Positions 50,550-59,599 of a stretch of DNA of 64,000 bases are shown in pieces. Every line of letters begins with the position of its first letter. Within the stretch, counting starts at the first letter, position 1. The DNA is from Planctomycetota bacterium. Its GTDB lineage: Bacteria > Planctomycetota > UBA1135. The notes below the pieces were generated by a model. That model did no database searches. It was not told the DNA's origin and worked only from the letters and a program-made list of their open reading frames with translations. A program made the position numbers and the translations under genes. The stretch is taken from NCBI GenBank assembly GCA_008501825.1, contig QQUA01000016.1:305261-369260 (forward strand), in the 5' to 3' direction.

Positions 50550-52520
50550 ATGGCCCAGAACCTCATCGAAAAAATTGCCCAGCGCTTTGCCGTGGGACTC
50601 CCCGAGGGCAGCGTGGTCCGTTCCGGAGATTTCCTAACCGTCCGGCCCCAGCACGTCATGACCCATGACAACACCGCGGCGGTGATGAAAAAATTCCAAT
50701 CCATTGGCGCCACGGAGATGGCGGATCCCAAGCAGCCGGTGTTCACCTTGGACCACAACGTCCAAGACCGCAGCGAAGGCAATTTGGAGAAATATGCTTC
50801 CATCCAGGCCTTCGCCGAGAGCAAGGGAGTGGACTTTCACCCGGCAGGCCGGGGCATCGGCCACCAAGTCATGTCGGAGGAAGGCTATGCTTGGCCCGGC
50901 ACCTTGGTGGTGGCCAGCGATTCCCACAGCAACCTGTATGGCGGGCTCGGCGCTTTGGGCACTCCGGTGGTCCGCACCGACGCCGCCGCCATCTGGGCCA
51001 CCGGAACGACTTGGTTCCAGGTTCCGCCGGTGGCCTTGGTCCGGCTGGGCGGAGCTTTGCGCCCGGGAGTCAGCGGAAAAGACGTGATCTTGGCCCTTTG
51101 CGGCTATTTCGGTCAGGACGAAGTCTTGAACCACGCGGTCGAATTCAGCGGCGAAGCGGTCGCCGCTCTGGACATGGACTCCCGCTTGACCATCGCCAAT
51201 ATGACCACCGAATGGGGCGCCCTGGCCGGCGTCTTCCCGGTCGACGGCGTCACCCTGGATTGGCTGAAGGCCAGGGCGGCGGCGCTGCCGGAGGCCTCTC
51301 CTTCCACTGCCCGCTTCCACCAAGATCGGATCGCCGAGCTGGAAGCCCGGCCCCCGGCGGCGGATGCTGGAGCCAGCTACGCCAAGGTTTTGGACTTCGA
51401 CCTGTCCAGCGTCACGCCTCACGTTTGCGGCCCCAATTCGGTGAAGACCCTGCACTCGGTCCGTGACCTGGCGTCCAAAAAGATTCCGGTGCAGAAAGCC
51501 TACCTGCTGTCCTGCGTCAATGGCCGAGTGCAAGATTTGGCCGAGGCCGCGTCGGTAGTCGCCGGCAGCAAGATCCACCCTCAGGTCAAACTCTATGTCG
51601 CCGCCGCATCTTCGGTGGTGCAAGCGGAAAGCGAGGCTCGGGGCGATTGGGCCAAATTGCTCGCCGCCGGGGCCATCGCTCTACCACCGGGTTGCGGGCC
51701 CTGCATCGGATTGGGCGAGGGCCTGCTGGAAGACGGGGAAGTCGGCATCAGCGCCACCAACCGCAACTTCAAAGGTCGGATGGGAAGCCGGGAAGCGGAG
51801 GCCTATTTGGCCTCCCCCGCCGTCGTCGCCGCCAGCGCCTTGGCCGGGTACATCACCGGTCCTGAAGCTTATGAAGCGGTGGAGTTAAACGGCGCGGTGG
51901 AAGACCAACCGGCGGCTTCAGGCGAAGCGAAGGAAATTCCCATCCTTCCCGGCTTCCCGGAAAGCATGGAGGGCGAACTCCTGTTCTGCGACGCCGACAA
52001 CTTGAATACCGACGGAATCTATCCGGGCGCTTACACCTACCGGGAAGACTTGAGCCGGGAACAAATGGCGGCGGTAGCCATGGAAAACTATGACGCCGAG
52101 TTCCAAAATTTAGCCGCCCAAGGGGACATCCTGGTCAGCGGTTACAACTTTGGTACCGGTTCCTCTCGGGAGCAAGCCGCCACGGCGCTTCACTACCGCG
52201 GCCTGCAACTGATCGTGGCCGGTTCCTTCAGCGCCACCTATAAGCGAAATGCCTTCAACAACGGCATTTTGTTGGTGGATTGCCCCGGCCTCACCGAATT
52301 CCTCCGAGCGAATGGCCCGGCTGCCGCTCCGACGGTCCGCCCCGGTTGGAAAGCCGGAGTCGATTTCCGCACCGGCAAGTTGAAACTCCAATCTCTGGAC
52401 GATCCCAGTCGCCAGGAGGAGTTCGACTTCGCCCCTCTCGGGCCCACCGCCCAGGAATTGGTGTTGGCCGGTGGATTGGAAAACTTGGTGCAACAAAAGC
52501 TTCAACCCCAAAGCGGATGA
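50550..52520 (+). CDS. Aconitase-superfamily hydratase, homoaconitase-like, single chain
   Basis: This 656-residue iron-sulfur enzyme moves a hydroxyl group between adjacent carbons of a tricarboxylic or malate-type acid. Cluster ligands are seen in LLSCVNGRVQDL and in PGCGPCIGLGEG. Substrate segments are FTLDHNVQDRSEGNLEKY, HPAGRGIGHQVM and SDSHSNLYGGLGALG. The swivel domain is fused and has VSGYNFGTGSSREQAATAL and VAGSFSATYKRNAFNNGILL. The GTGSSREQAATAL form is what I associate with fungal homoaconitase, not with bacterial AcnA/B. Aconitate, homoaconitate and isopropylmalate are all possible substrates. It is followed 16 nt later by uridine kinase. Confidence 0.85.
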   Translation: MAQNLIEKIAQRFAVGLPEGSVVRSGDFLTVRPQHVMTHDNTAAVMKKFQSIGATEMADPKQPVFTLDHNVQDRSEGNLEKYASIQAFAESKGVDFHPAGRGIGHQVMSEEGYAWPGTLVVASDSHSNLYGGLGALGTPVVRTDAAAIWATGTTWFQVPPVALVRLGGALRPGVSGKDVILALCGYFGQDEVLNHAVEFSGEAVAALDMDSRLTIANMTTEWGALAGVFPVDGVTLDWLKARAAALPEASPSTARFHQDRIAELEARPPAADAGASYAKVLDFDLSSVTPHVCGPNSVKTLHSVRDLASKKIPVQKAYLLSCVNGRVQDLAEAASVVAGSKIHPQVKLYVAAASSVVQAESEARGDWAKLLAAGAIALPPGCGPCIGLGEGLLEDGEVGISATNRNFKGRMGSREAEAYLASPAVVAASALAGYITGPEAYEAVELNGAVEDQPAASGEAKEIPILPGFPESMEGELLFCDADNLNTDGIYPGAYTYREDLSREQMAAVAMENYDAEFQNLAAQGDILVSGYNFGTGSSREQAATALHYRGLQLIVAGSFSATYKRNAFNNGILLVDCPGLTEFLRANGPAAAPTVRPGWKAGVDFRTGKLKLQSLDDPSRQEEFDFAPLGPTAQELVLAGGLENLVQQKLQPQSG

Positions 52521-52536
52521 TGATCTGCCGCAAACC

Positions 52537-53166
52537 ATGACTCGTTTGGTGGCTCTGGCAGGTCCCTCCTGTTCGGGCAAAAGCAGCCTGGCCCGGCTGG
52601 TCGCCGAAGCCCTGGGCCAGGCGCCGATCCTGAGTACCGACGCCTACTATCGGGATCTGAGCCACCTGAGCCCGGAGCAGCGAACAAAACGAAATTTCGA
52701 CCATCCTGACGCCGTGGATCATGATTTATTGGCGGCCCAATTGACCCTGCTCCGGGCCGGGCAACCGATTTTGGTTCCCCGTTACGATTTCGAAAACCAC
52801 GTTCGCCAAAGTGGCGCCGATTTGTTGGAGCCGGGCCCTTGGGTGGTGGTGGAAGGCTTATTTTTACTGCATTGGCCCGAAGTCCGGGAACAACTTTCGT
52901 ATCGCTTTTACCTGGATGCCTCGGAACAACTTTGCTTGGAGCGCCGCCTGGAAAGGGATCAAAAGCAACGCGGTCGCAGCCGGGAATCCATTCTCGAGCA
53001 ATATCAAAACACCGTCCTGCCGATGAGGCGAAGCTATTTACAAGCCGACGCTCGTTTCGCTCAACTGAGTTTGGACGGCGCCCTTTCTCTGGATGCTTTG
53101 CTTGAACAAGTCCTTACCGTCCTGCCGGGAAATGACCCGGATAAAGCGGCCAAGGGAAACCCATAA
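52537..53166 (+). CDS. udk: Uridine kinase
   Basis: This 209-residue cytoplasmic kinase phosphorylates uridine and cytidine for pyrimidine salvage. The P-loop is GPSCSGKSSLARL, followed by the nucleoside-binding ILSTDAYYRDLSHLSPEQR and NFDHPDAVDHDLL. Later segments are the acid-rich VVVEGLFLLHWPEV and the lid ERRLERDQKQRGRSRESIL with its Arg cluster. ATG 52537 gives the normal family length; a longer frame from 52471 would overlap the hydratase gene by 50 nt without resemblance. The neighbours are unrelated, so joint transcription with the hydratase may be coincidental. Confidence 0.92.
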   Translation: MTRLVALAGPSCSGKSSLARLVAEALGQAPILSTDAYYRDLSHLSPEQRTKRNFDHPDAVDHDLLAAQLTLLRAGQPILVPRYDFENHVRQSGADLLEPGPWVVVEGLFLLHWPEVREQLSYRFYLDASEQLCLERRLERDQKQRGRSRESILEQYQNTVLPMRRSYLQADARFAQLSLDGALSLDALLEQVLTVLPGNDPDKAAKGNP

Positions 53167-53175
53167 GTCGAGGAG

Positions 53176-54732
53176 TTAATCCTCTAATCCGACTTCCCGC
53201 CGGCGTTGATCTCGAGCGTGGCGCATGGCCTTCACTTTGTATAAAGCACGATCGGCGTGATCGACCAATTGAGATAGGGATTCCATGCCCTCGTGGGGAT
53301 ATACCGCCATGCCCACGGAAACGCCGGGACGAGGCCGCATTTGGGGAATAGCTTCTTGCAAGACTCGGTCTCCCGCTTGCCGTAGACGGCGGACCATGGA
53401 CAAAGCCCCGGCTCCATCGGTATGCGTCATCAGAACGACGAATTCATCGCCACCCAGTCGAGCCACCATGTCGGTTTGCCGAGCTCCGGCTTGAATCGCG
53501 GTAGCAAAAGCCCGCAACAAGCGGTCCCCGGCGGAATGACCGTACAGATCATTGACTTGCTTGAAGTAATCCAAATCCAACAACGCCAGAGATAGCGGTA
53601 CTTGGTAGCGTCTGGCCCGAGAAAACTCGGTTCGGGCAAATCGCTCAAAGGCCCGCCGATTCAACAATCCGGTCAATGGATCGCGCAAGGCCACGTCTTC
53701 GATGCGGCGCCAGGCATCGGATAAATTCCTTTCCTGGTGATAGCGTCGAACCGCGTCGGCAATGCCTTTGGCCAAGGCGCTCGGGTCCACGCCTTGCAGA
53801 TGAAATACCGGCAAACCCGGATGGCGGTCGTGAAATTCAACCGTTAACTTGCGCCGGACGCCGCCACTGAAGCCGTCGCCGAAGATCACTGCATCGAATT
53901 CGATGTTTCGAGCCAGGGTTCGAGCCTCTTCCACTGAACCGCCGGCTTTGATCTGACAACGCAATCCGTTTTCGTTGAGGCTCTCCCACAACTGCACCGA
54001 CTCTTCGGCGCTGGATCCGGCCAATAACAACTTCAACAAGATCGGCCGGACCGCCCGCTCCTCTCCTTCCTTCGGCGAAGCCGCCTGTTGCATGCGCTGG
54101 AACTGATCCAAGAGCTGTTGGGATGCCCGGCGCACTTCCTCTAAACCTTCGCGCATATCCCTCGGCACCCGGTCGAGCTCGGACTCGGTCAACTCGGCAC
54201 TCCAGCGCAAAGCTCGAACCGGATTGGCCAACTCCATCATCGTGGTTCCGAGCAGATCCAACAGCAACTCGGAACGAGCTTCGCCGGCTTCCGCCGCCAG
54301 GTCCTCGCTCAAATCCTGGAGCTGGACCATGATCAAAGCCACCTGATCTTTGGAATCTTGAATACTGCTGATGCGAATCCTGACGGTTCGCATCTCGCCG
54401 CTGGCCAAGCGCAACCGCTGGCGGCCGGTCCAGGCTTGTCCCTGAGCCAAATCCCTTTCGAAGCCTTCCAACAACAGGGGATCCTGCATGCGCGACTGCA
54501 AGACTTCCCTCAGCTTCGGGTCGCCTTTTTGGGCCGGCAATTCCGGTAAGGGGATCCACTCGCGAAAAGCCGGATTGGCATAACGAAGCCGACCGTCCGC
54601 TTCGGCAATCAAAATCGGATCGCGAAAATCATGCACGAAAGCCAGGGGAATCTCCTGGCCCAGCCACCCCGAAGCGGCCTTCGGGTCGGAACCTTCCTTT
54701 TGATTGGGGATACCACCCTGTGAATTGGTCAT
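53176..54732 (-). CDS. PAS-GGDEF diguanylate cyclase
   Basis: This 518-residue cytoplasmic protein makes cyclic di-GMP. A PAS domain (about 30-145; PILIAEADGRLRYANPAFREW) is followed by a helical linker, then a receiver-like region without phosphorylatable Asp context (RPILLKLLLAGSSAEESVQL). The GGDEF domain covers the last about 170 residues: DPLTGLLNRRAFERF, LALLDLDYFKQVND and ARLGGDEFVVL, all intact. The inhibitory site RQTD lies five residues before GGDEF, so product feedback is predicted. The start at 54732 has GGGAG/AAGG upstream. It is divergent from the trehalose operon. Confidence 0.92.
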   Translation of the reverse strand: MTNSQGGIPNQKEGSDPKAASGWLGQEIPLAFVHDFRDPILIAEADGRLRYANPAFREWIPLPELPAQKGDPKLREVLQSRMQDPLLLEGFERDLAQGQAWTGRQRLRLASGEMRTVRIRISSIQDSKDQVALIMVQLQDLSEDLAAEAGEARSELLLDLLGTTMMELANPVRALRWSAELTESELDRVPRDMREGLEEVRRASQQLLDQFQRMQQAASPKEGEERAVRPILLKLLLAGSSAEESVQLWESLNENGLRCQIKAGGSVEEARTLARNIEFDAVIFGDGFSGGVRRKLTVEFHDRHPGLPVFHLQGVDPSALAKGIADAVRRYHQERNLSDAWRRIEDVALRDPLTGLLNRRAFERFARTEFSRARRYQVPLSLALLDLDYFKQVNDLYGHSAGDRLLRAFATAIQAGARQTDMVARLGGDEFVVLMTHTDGAGALSMVRRLRQAGDRVLQEAIPQMRPRPGVSVGMAVYPHEGMESLSQLVDHADRALYKVKAMRHARDQRRREVGLED

Positions 54733-54895
54733 GCCTTGAATCTCCCTATATACCGCATCCCTGCCCTATTTTGAAGGATCCTCGCTCGAAGTCGGGCCTT
54801 TTCAGACTCCTCCATCAGCTAGATCCACAAAAATCGAGGAGGCAAAGCCGGGAAAGCGAGACAAAGGCCATGTCGATGCGATAAAACGGGTCACC

Positions 54896-57160
54896 GTGAA
54901 AGACGCAAGACCGATCCTTGGGGAAGGGGAAAGGCTGGTCTTGGTCAGCAATCGCCTCCCGGTCATCCTGCAACGCCAGGGTGGCAAACTTCAGGCGGAG
55001 ATGGCTGCCGGAGGTTTAGCTACCGGTTTGAGCCGCCCCCACCGGGAAACGGGAGGTTGGTGGATCGGCTGGCCCGGCCGTCCTTCCCAAAACGAACAAC
55101 TGGATCCGGAAATCGACGCCGCCCTACGCCAGCAGCGCATGATCGGCGTAGCGTTGACCGAAGCCGAACACCTGAGTTATTACACCCGGATTTCCAATCG
55201 CTGCCTTTGGCCGCTGTTTCATTACTTCACCGACCAGGTGGAGTACGCCGAAGACGATTGGGAAACCTATCGCAAGGTCAATCGCAAATTCACCGACAAG
55301 GTGTTGGAGGTAGCCCAAGACGGAGATTTGGTGTTCGTGCAAGATTTCCACCTGATGCTGGTCCCGGAAATGCTGCGCCGCCAGCGCCCGGGCCTGCGCA
55401 TCGGCTTCTTCCTTCACATCCCCTTCCCTTCTTCGGAAATCTATCGGGTGCTGCCAAGGCGCGGGGAAGTTCTTCGCGGTTTGCTGGGTGCCGACATGGT
55501 GGCCTTCCACACGCTCGATTATTTGCGCCACTTCCGCTCCAGCCTGCGGCGGGTCTTGGGCTTGGAAGTCGGGCCACGGATTGTTCCCTATGAAGGCCGG
55601 GAAGTGCAGTTGATGGCCCAACCCCTCGGCATCGACGCGGAAGAATGGCGAGCTCGTGGCAAGCAACCCAAGGTGCGAGAACAATTCGAACGGCTTCAAC
55701 AAGCGGCTCAGGGCCGGCGCATCATCCTGGGCGTGGATCGCCTGGACTACACCAAAGGCATTCCCGCTCGCCTCAAGGGCTTTGCCAAACTTTTAGAAAA
55801 CCATCCCGAGTTGGCCGATCAAGTGATGATGATCCAGGTGGCGGTGCCCTCGCGGGTGGAAGTGGAGGCTTACCGCCATTTGAAGGACGAGGTCGACCGC
55901 CTGGCCGGTGACATCAACAGCCGTTTCGGGCAACCGGGTTTCGAACCCTTGCACTACCAATTCCGGGGAGTATCCCCGGACGCCCTTTCCGCTCTGTATC
56001 AAATCGCCGACGTCGCCCTGGTCACGCCGTTACGGGACGGCCTCAACCTGGTGGCGAAGGAATACGTCGCCGCCCGAACCCGGGATGACGGAGTCCTGAT
56101 CCTCGGAGAATTCACCGGCGCCGCCTGGGAATTGGGCGAGGCTCTGCAAATCAACCCGTTCGACATTGCCGGCATCGCCGAGACCTTGAAACAGGCCCTG
56201 GACATGTCGCCGACCGAACAAGCTCGAAGGATGGCCCCGATGCGGCGCAGAGTCGGTCAAGCTGACGTCCACCTTTGGGCCGATAAGTGTTTGGACACCA
56301 TTCGAAAGGCCCACGACTTGAAACCTCCCCCTCTGTTCCAAGGCGAGTTGCGCAGCAAACTCGAACAAAGTTGGCGGCGAGCTCCGCGCCGGCTGCTGTT
56401 TTTGGATTACGACGGCACTTTGCGGGAATTGACTACCCTGCCCAGCCAGGCGGTCCCCGACGAAGCGCTGCTCGGATTGCTCCACGCCTTGGGCCGCCTG
56501 CCCGCCACCGAAGTCTGGGTGGTCAGCGGCCGGCCGCCGGATTTGCTCGACGAATGGTTGGGCGAAACTCCAGTCGGCTTGATCGCCGAACACGGCGCCT
56601 TTCTGCGGCCGGCGGGACAGACGAATTTCCAGCCTCTTCATCCGCAAACCGCCCTGGATTGGCGCCAAGAGGTCCAGGAAATCTTCGAAAAGGTCGCTTC
56701 CCGGGTTCCCGGCAGCTTGGTGGAAGCCAAGCCCTTCGGATTGGCTTGGCACTACCGGGCGGCCGATCCTTCCCATGGGGTTTGGCAGGCCCGGGACCTG
56801 ACTCAACACCTGGAGGAAGTCCTCGGCGGCCAGCCGGTGGAAGTGTTGTCCGGCAACAAGGTGGTAGAAGTCCGCCCCGCCGGTATCGACAAGGGAAGCG
56901 CGGTGCAGCATCTGTTGGAGCGGGTGGAGGCCGGCACCTTCGTCCTGGCGGCCGGCGACGACAAGACGGACGAAGATCTGTTCCGCAAGCTGCCGCCATC
57001 GGCCCTGGCTCTATTGATCGGAGCCCGCCCCTCGGCGGCTCCCTATCGCTTGCCCGACCCCAAGGCTTTACGCCATTTGTTGGCCGAATGGGCGGCGGCT
57101 CCAAGCTTCCTCCCTTCGATTTCCGTAGCCGAAGGCGCCAGCAAGGATGAGCAAGCCTGA
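54896..57160 (+). CDS. Trehalose-6-phosphate synthase/phosphatase fusion (OtsA-OtsB)
   Basis: This 754-residue bifunctional enzyme makes trehalose from UDP-glucose (or ADP-glucose) and glucose-6-phosphate. The N-terminal GT20 domain shows LVSNRLPVILQRQG, AAGGLATGLSR, GWWIGWPG, FLHIPFPSSEIYRVLP and VDRLDYTKGIPARL. The C-terminal HAD phosphatase begins near residue 500 with FLDYDGTLRELT and ends with AGDDKTDEDLFRKLP. The start is GTG at 54896, giving KDARPILGEGERLVLV. It overlaps the following GH15 gene by 14 nt, so both are co-translated. Fused OtsAB is known in eukaryotes and scattered bacteria. Confidence 0.93.
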   Translation: MKDARPILGEGERLVLVSNRLPVILQRQGGKLQAEMAAGGLATGLSRPHRETGGWWIGWPGRPSQNEQLDPEIDAALRQQRMIGVALTEAEHLSYYTRISNRCLWPLFHYFTDQVEYAEDDWETYRKVNRKFTDKVLEVAQDGDLVFVQDFHLMLVPEMLRRQRPGLRIGFFLHIPFPSSEIYRVLPRRGEVLRGLLGADMVAFHTLDYLRHFRSSLRRVLGLEVGPRIVPYEGREVQLMAQPLGIDAEEWRARGKQPKVREQFERLQQAAQGRRIILGVDRLDYTKGIPARLKGFAKLLENHPELADQVMMIQVAVPSRVEVEAYRHLKDEVDRLAGDINSRFGQPGFEPLHYQFRGVSPDALSALYQIADVALVTPLRDGLNLVAKEYVAARTRDDGVLILGEFTGAAWELGEALQINPFDIAGIAETLKQALDMSPTEQARRMAPMRRRVGQADVHLWADKCLDTIRKAHDLKPPPLFQGELRSKLEQSWRRAPRRLLFLDYDGTLRELTTLPSQAVPDEALLGLLHALGRLPATEVWVVSGRPPDLLDEWLGETPVGLIAEHGAFLRPAGQTNFQPLHPQTALDWRQEVQEIFEKVASRVPGSLVEAKPFGLAWHYRAADPSHGVWQARDLTQHLEEVLGGQPVEVLSGNKVVEVRPAGIDKGSAVQHLLERVEAGTFVLAAGDDKTDEDLFRKLPPSALALLIGARPSAAPYRLPDPKALRHLLAEWAAAPSFLPSISVAEGASKDEQA

Positions 57161-58958
57161 ACCCGCTGCCAACATGCGTCTTGAACACGGCATCATTGGC
57201 AACGGCAATCTGCTGGCGCTAGTTCACCCGGAAAGCAGCATCGATTGGCTGTGCATGCCGCGCTTCGATTCGCCTTCGGTGTTCGCCCGATTGTTGGATG
57301 AAGAAAGAGGGGGCACGTGGAGGTTTTTGGTCGACGGCCAAGTGGTCCGGGGCAAGATGCGCTATGTCCGCAACACCAACGTGTTGCAAACCGTGTTCGA
57401 ACATGACGGCTGCCAGTGGGAGCTGTTCGACTTTTGCCCGCGCATTCCCCAAGGCTTGCACGTTCGGGCGCCGCTGCGTTTGATGCGCTATCTGCGGCCG
57501 ATCAAAGGACAGCCGCGCTTGACGGTCCAGTTCGACCCACGGCCCGGTTACGGCCGCGAAAAGCCGAAGTTGATTCCCACCGTTACCGGAGTCGCCCTTG
57601 CCGGAACGGATGAGCCGATCAGCGTTTTTAGCAACGTCCCGGCTCCTTTCATCATCAACGGCCATCCATTTCGACTGGACCGGCCGCGTTACTTCGGCAT
57701 GGATTACGGCCGCCTGGCGGCGCGGCAACACCTGGATCAGGTCGCCCACGAATTCGACCTCACCATCGCCGGTTGGCGGCAGTGGACCCAAGCCATTACC
57801 TTGCCCGGTTTCGCCGACGATTTGGTGATTCGTTCCGCTTTGTGCTTGAAGCTGCACGCCTATGAAGAAACCGGCGCCATCATCGCCGCTTCCACTACCA
57901 GCATTCCGGAAGCGGTGGGCGAACCCCGCACTTGGGATTATCGCTATTGCTGGTTGCGAGATTCGGTGTTCACGGTCGAAGCCCTGCGCCGCATCGGTCA
58001 CTTCCAGGAAGGCCGCAACTTCATTCAATTCGTCCGCGACGTAGCCGAAAGCGGCCCATTGCAACCGCTTTACGGCGTTGGCGGCGAACGCGATCTGCCG
58101 GAAATGGAATTGGAGCATTTAGCCGGCTTCCGCGGTACCCGGCCGGTTCGAGTCGGCAATCAAGCCGCCGAACAAAACCAGACCGACATGATGGGCGAAG
58201 TCATCCTTTGCCTGCGCACGCTCTTGACCGACAAACGGATGAAATTCCCTCAGGTGGAACTTTGGTTTCCCCTGGTGGAACGGATGGTGAAAGAAGCTCG
58301 GGCAGCCAGCGGCAAACCCGACGTCGGCATTTGGGAATACCGCTCCGGCCCCAGAGTCCACCTGTTCTCTCAAGCCATGTGCTGGGCCGCCATTCACCAC
58401 GGCGCCTGTTTGGCCCATCATTTCAAGCGCGAAGACCTGGCGCAAAAATGGCAGGAGGAGGCGGATGAAATGGCCCGGCAATTGCTGGACGATGCCTATC
58501 ACTCGGACCTGGGCATGTTCACCGAAACCCTCGGCGGCCAAGACGCCGATGCTTCGGTATTGCTGCTACCGGCTTTGGGACTCATCCACCACCAAGATCC
58601 GCGCTTTCAAAATACCTTGAAGCGCTACCGGGAGGTTTTGGTGCGGGGAGACGGCGTCATGCGCTACGTCCATAACGACGACTTCGGTGAGCCTCGGAGC
58701 GCCTTCACCATTTGCGCTTTCTGGTGGGCGGAGGCTTTGGCCCACGCCGGTTATTTGGAAGAGGCCATTGACATGTTCAACCGGGTCACGGCCCACGCCA
58801 ACGATCTCGGTTTGCTCAGTGAGGACGTCGATTTGGAAAGCGGCGAGTTAATCGGAAATTTTCCTCAAGCCTACACCCACGTCGGCTTGATCAACGCCGC
58901 CACCACCATCGGCACTTTCCTCCGAATCCGCGACGGCCGCTTCCACGCCTGGACGTGA
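57147..58958 (+). CDS. Glycoside hydrolase family 15 enzyme (trehalase/glucoamylase-like)
   Basis: This 603-residue cytoplasmic enzyme has the all-alpha GH15 fold of glucoamylases and bacterial trehalases. Visible segments are EHGIIGNGNLLALVHPESSI, DWLCMPRFDSPSVFARLLD, EPRTWDYRYCWLRDSVFTVE (substrate-binding aromatic and catalytic acid context), DMMGEVILCLRTLL and HNDDFGEPRSAFTICAFW. No signal peptide is present. It overlaps the trehalose synthase gene by 14 nt, which suggests that it acts on trehalose or a related alpha-glucoside and sets the pool size. Glucoamylase on glycogen-type substrate remains possible. Confidence 0.92.
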   Translation: MSKPEPAANMRLEHGIIGNGNLLALVHPESSIDWLCMPRFDSPSVFARLLDEERGGTWRFLVDGQVVRGKMRYVRNTNVLQTVFEHDGCQWELFDFCPRIPQGLHVRAPLRLMRYLRPIKGQPRLTVQFDPRPGYGREKPKLIPTVTGVALAGTDEPISVFSNVPAPFIINGHPFRLDRPRYFGMDYGRLAARQHLDQVAHEFDLTIAGWRQWTQAITLPGFADDLVIRSALCLKLHAYEETGAIIAASTTSIPEAVGEPRTWDYRYCWLRDSVFTVEALRRIGHFQEGRNFIQFVRDVAESGPLQPLYGVGGERDLPEMELEHLAGFRGTRPVRVGNQAAEQNQTDMMGEVILCLRTLLTDKRMKFPQVELWFPLVERMVKEARAASGKPDVGIWEYRSGPRVHLFSQAMCWAAIHHGACLAHHFKREDLAQKWQEEADEMARQLLDDAYHSDLGMFTETLGGQDADASVLLLPALGLIHHQDPRFQNTLKRYREVLVRGDGVMRYVHNDDFGEPRSAFTICAFWWAEALAHAGYLEEAIDMFNRVTAHANDLGLLSEDVDLESGELIGNFPQAYTHVGLINAATTIGTFLRIRDGRFHAWT

Positions 58959-59002
58959 TTCCGGCACTGGAAGACCCCGTCTTGGCGTTATTCTGAAGCG
59001 CC

Positions 59003-59584
59003 ATGGCCCCTCGCATCCTGCCCTGCCTTTTGAGTTTTGCTTTCCTGGCCGCCTGCACCGTGCGGGAACCCGGCTCCTTGGATCGCTGGGATCAGGAATG
59101 GTTCGGCTCCTATGCCGATGCCCCGGTCAAGGTGGTGTTGCCGGTGGATGCCGCCGGCGCCATTCGGGTGAACGCGCTACGCCGGCAAGGCGGCGCCTTG
59201 GTCCTAGCCGGCCGGCCGGAACAAATGCGCGGGCCTTTGAAGGAAGCCTGGAGCCTAGGGCGGGGTAAAAGCTATAGCTTGCACGGAGAACAAGGCGGCC
59301 CGCGGGTGCGGGAAGTCGGCTTGCGCTTGATGGACGGCCAAGTTGAAGCCGTCGCCCGAGCTCTGCATCCGCGGCCGTTCAAATTGCAGCTCGCCGCCGA
59401 CGGCAACCCGATCAAAGAAAAAGAAGCGGAAGAATGGGGCTTGGGAATTTACTACGCCGAAGTGATCATGCACTTGAAAGACAATCGCTTCGTGGATTTT
59501 CAAAGCTTGGGCGCCGTACTCACGGAAGACGAAAGCGAGCGCCGTATCACCACCGAAGCTCGCTTCGAAGCCCTAGTGCGTTAA
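59003..59584 (+). CDS. Putative lipoprotein, function unknown
   Basis: This 193-residue protein begins MAPRILPCLLSFAFLAACT, a lipoprotein signal with lipidation at Cys 18 or thereabouts. The rest has no motif I recognise; it is soluble, mixed alpha/beta and contains VKVVLPVDAAGAIRVNALR and YYAEVIMHLKDNRFVDFQS. It follows the GH15 gene by 44 nt on the same strand and may be third in the trehalose operon. No close family can be named from sequence alone. Confidence 0.65.
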   Translation: MAPRILPCLLSFAFLAACTVREPGSLDRWDQEWFGSYADAPVKVVLPVDAAGAIRVNALRRQGGALVLAGRPEQMRGPLKEAWSLGRGKSYSLHGEQGGPRVREVGLRLMDGQVEAVARALHPRPFKLQLAADGNPIKEKEAEEWGLGIYYAEVIMHLKDNRFVDFQSLGAVLTEDESERRITTEARFEALVR

Positions 59585-59599
59585 CCGGGATTTCCGGCC

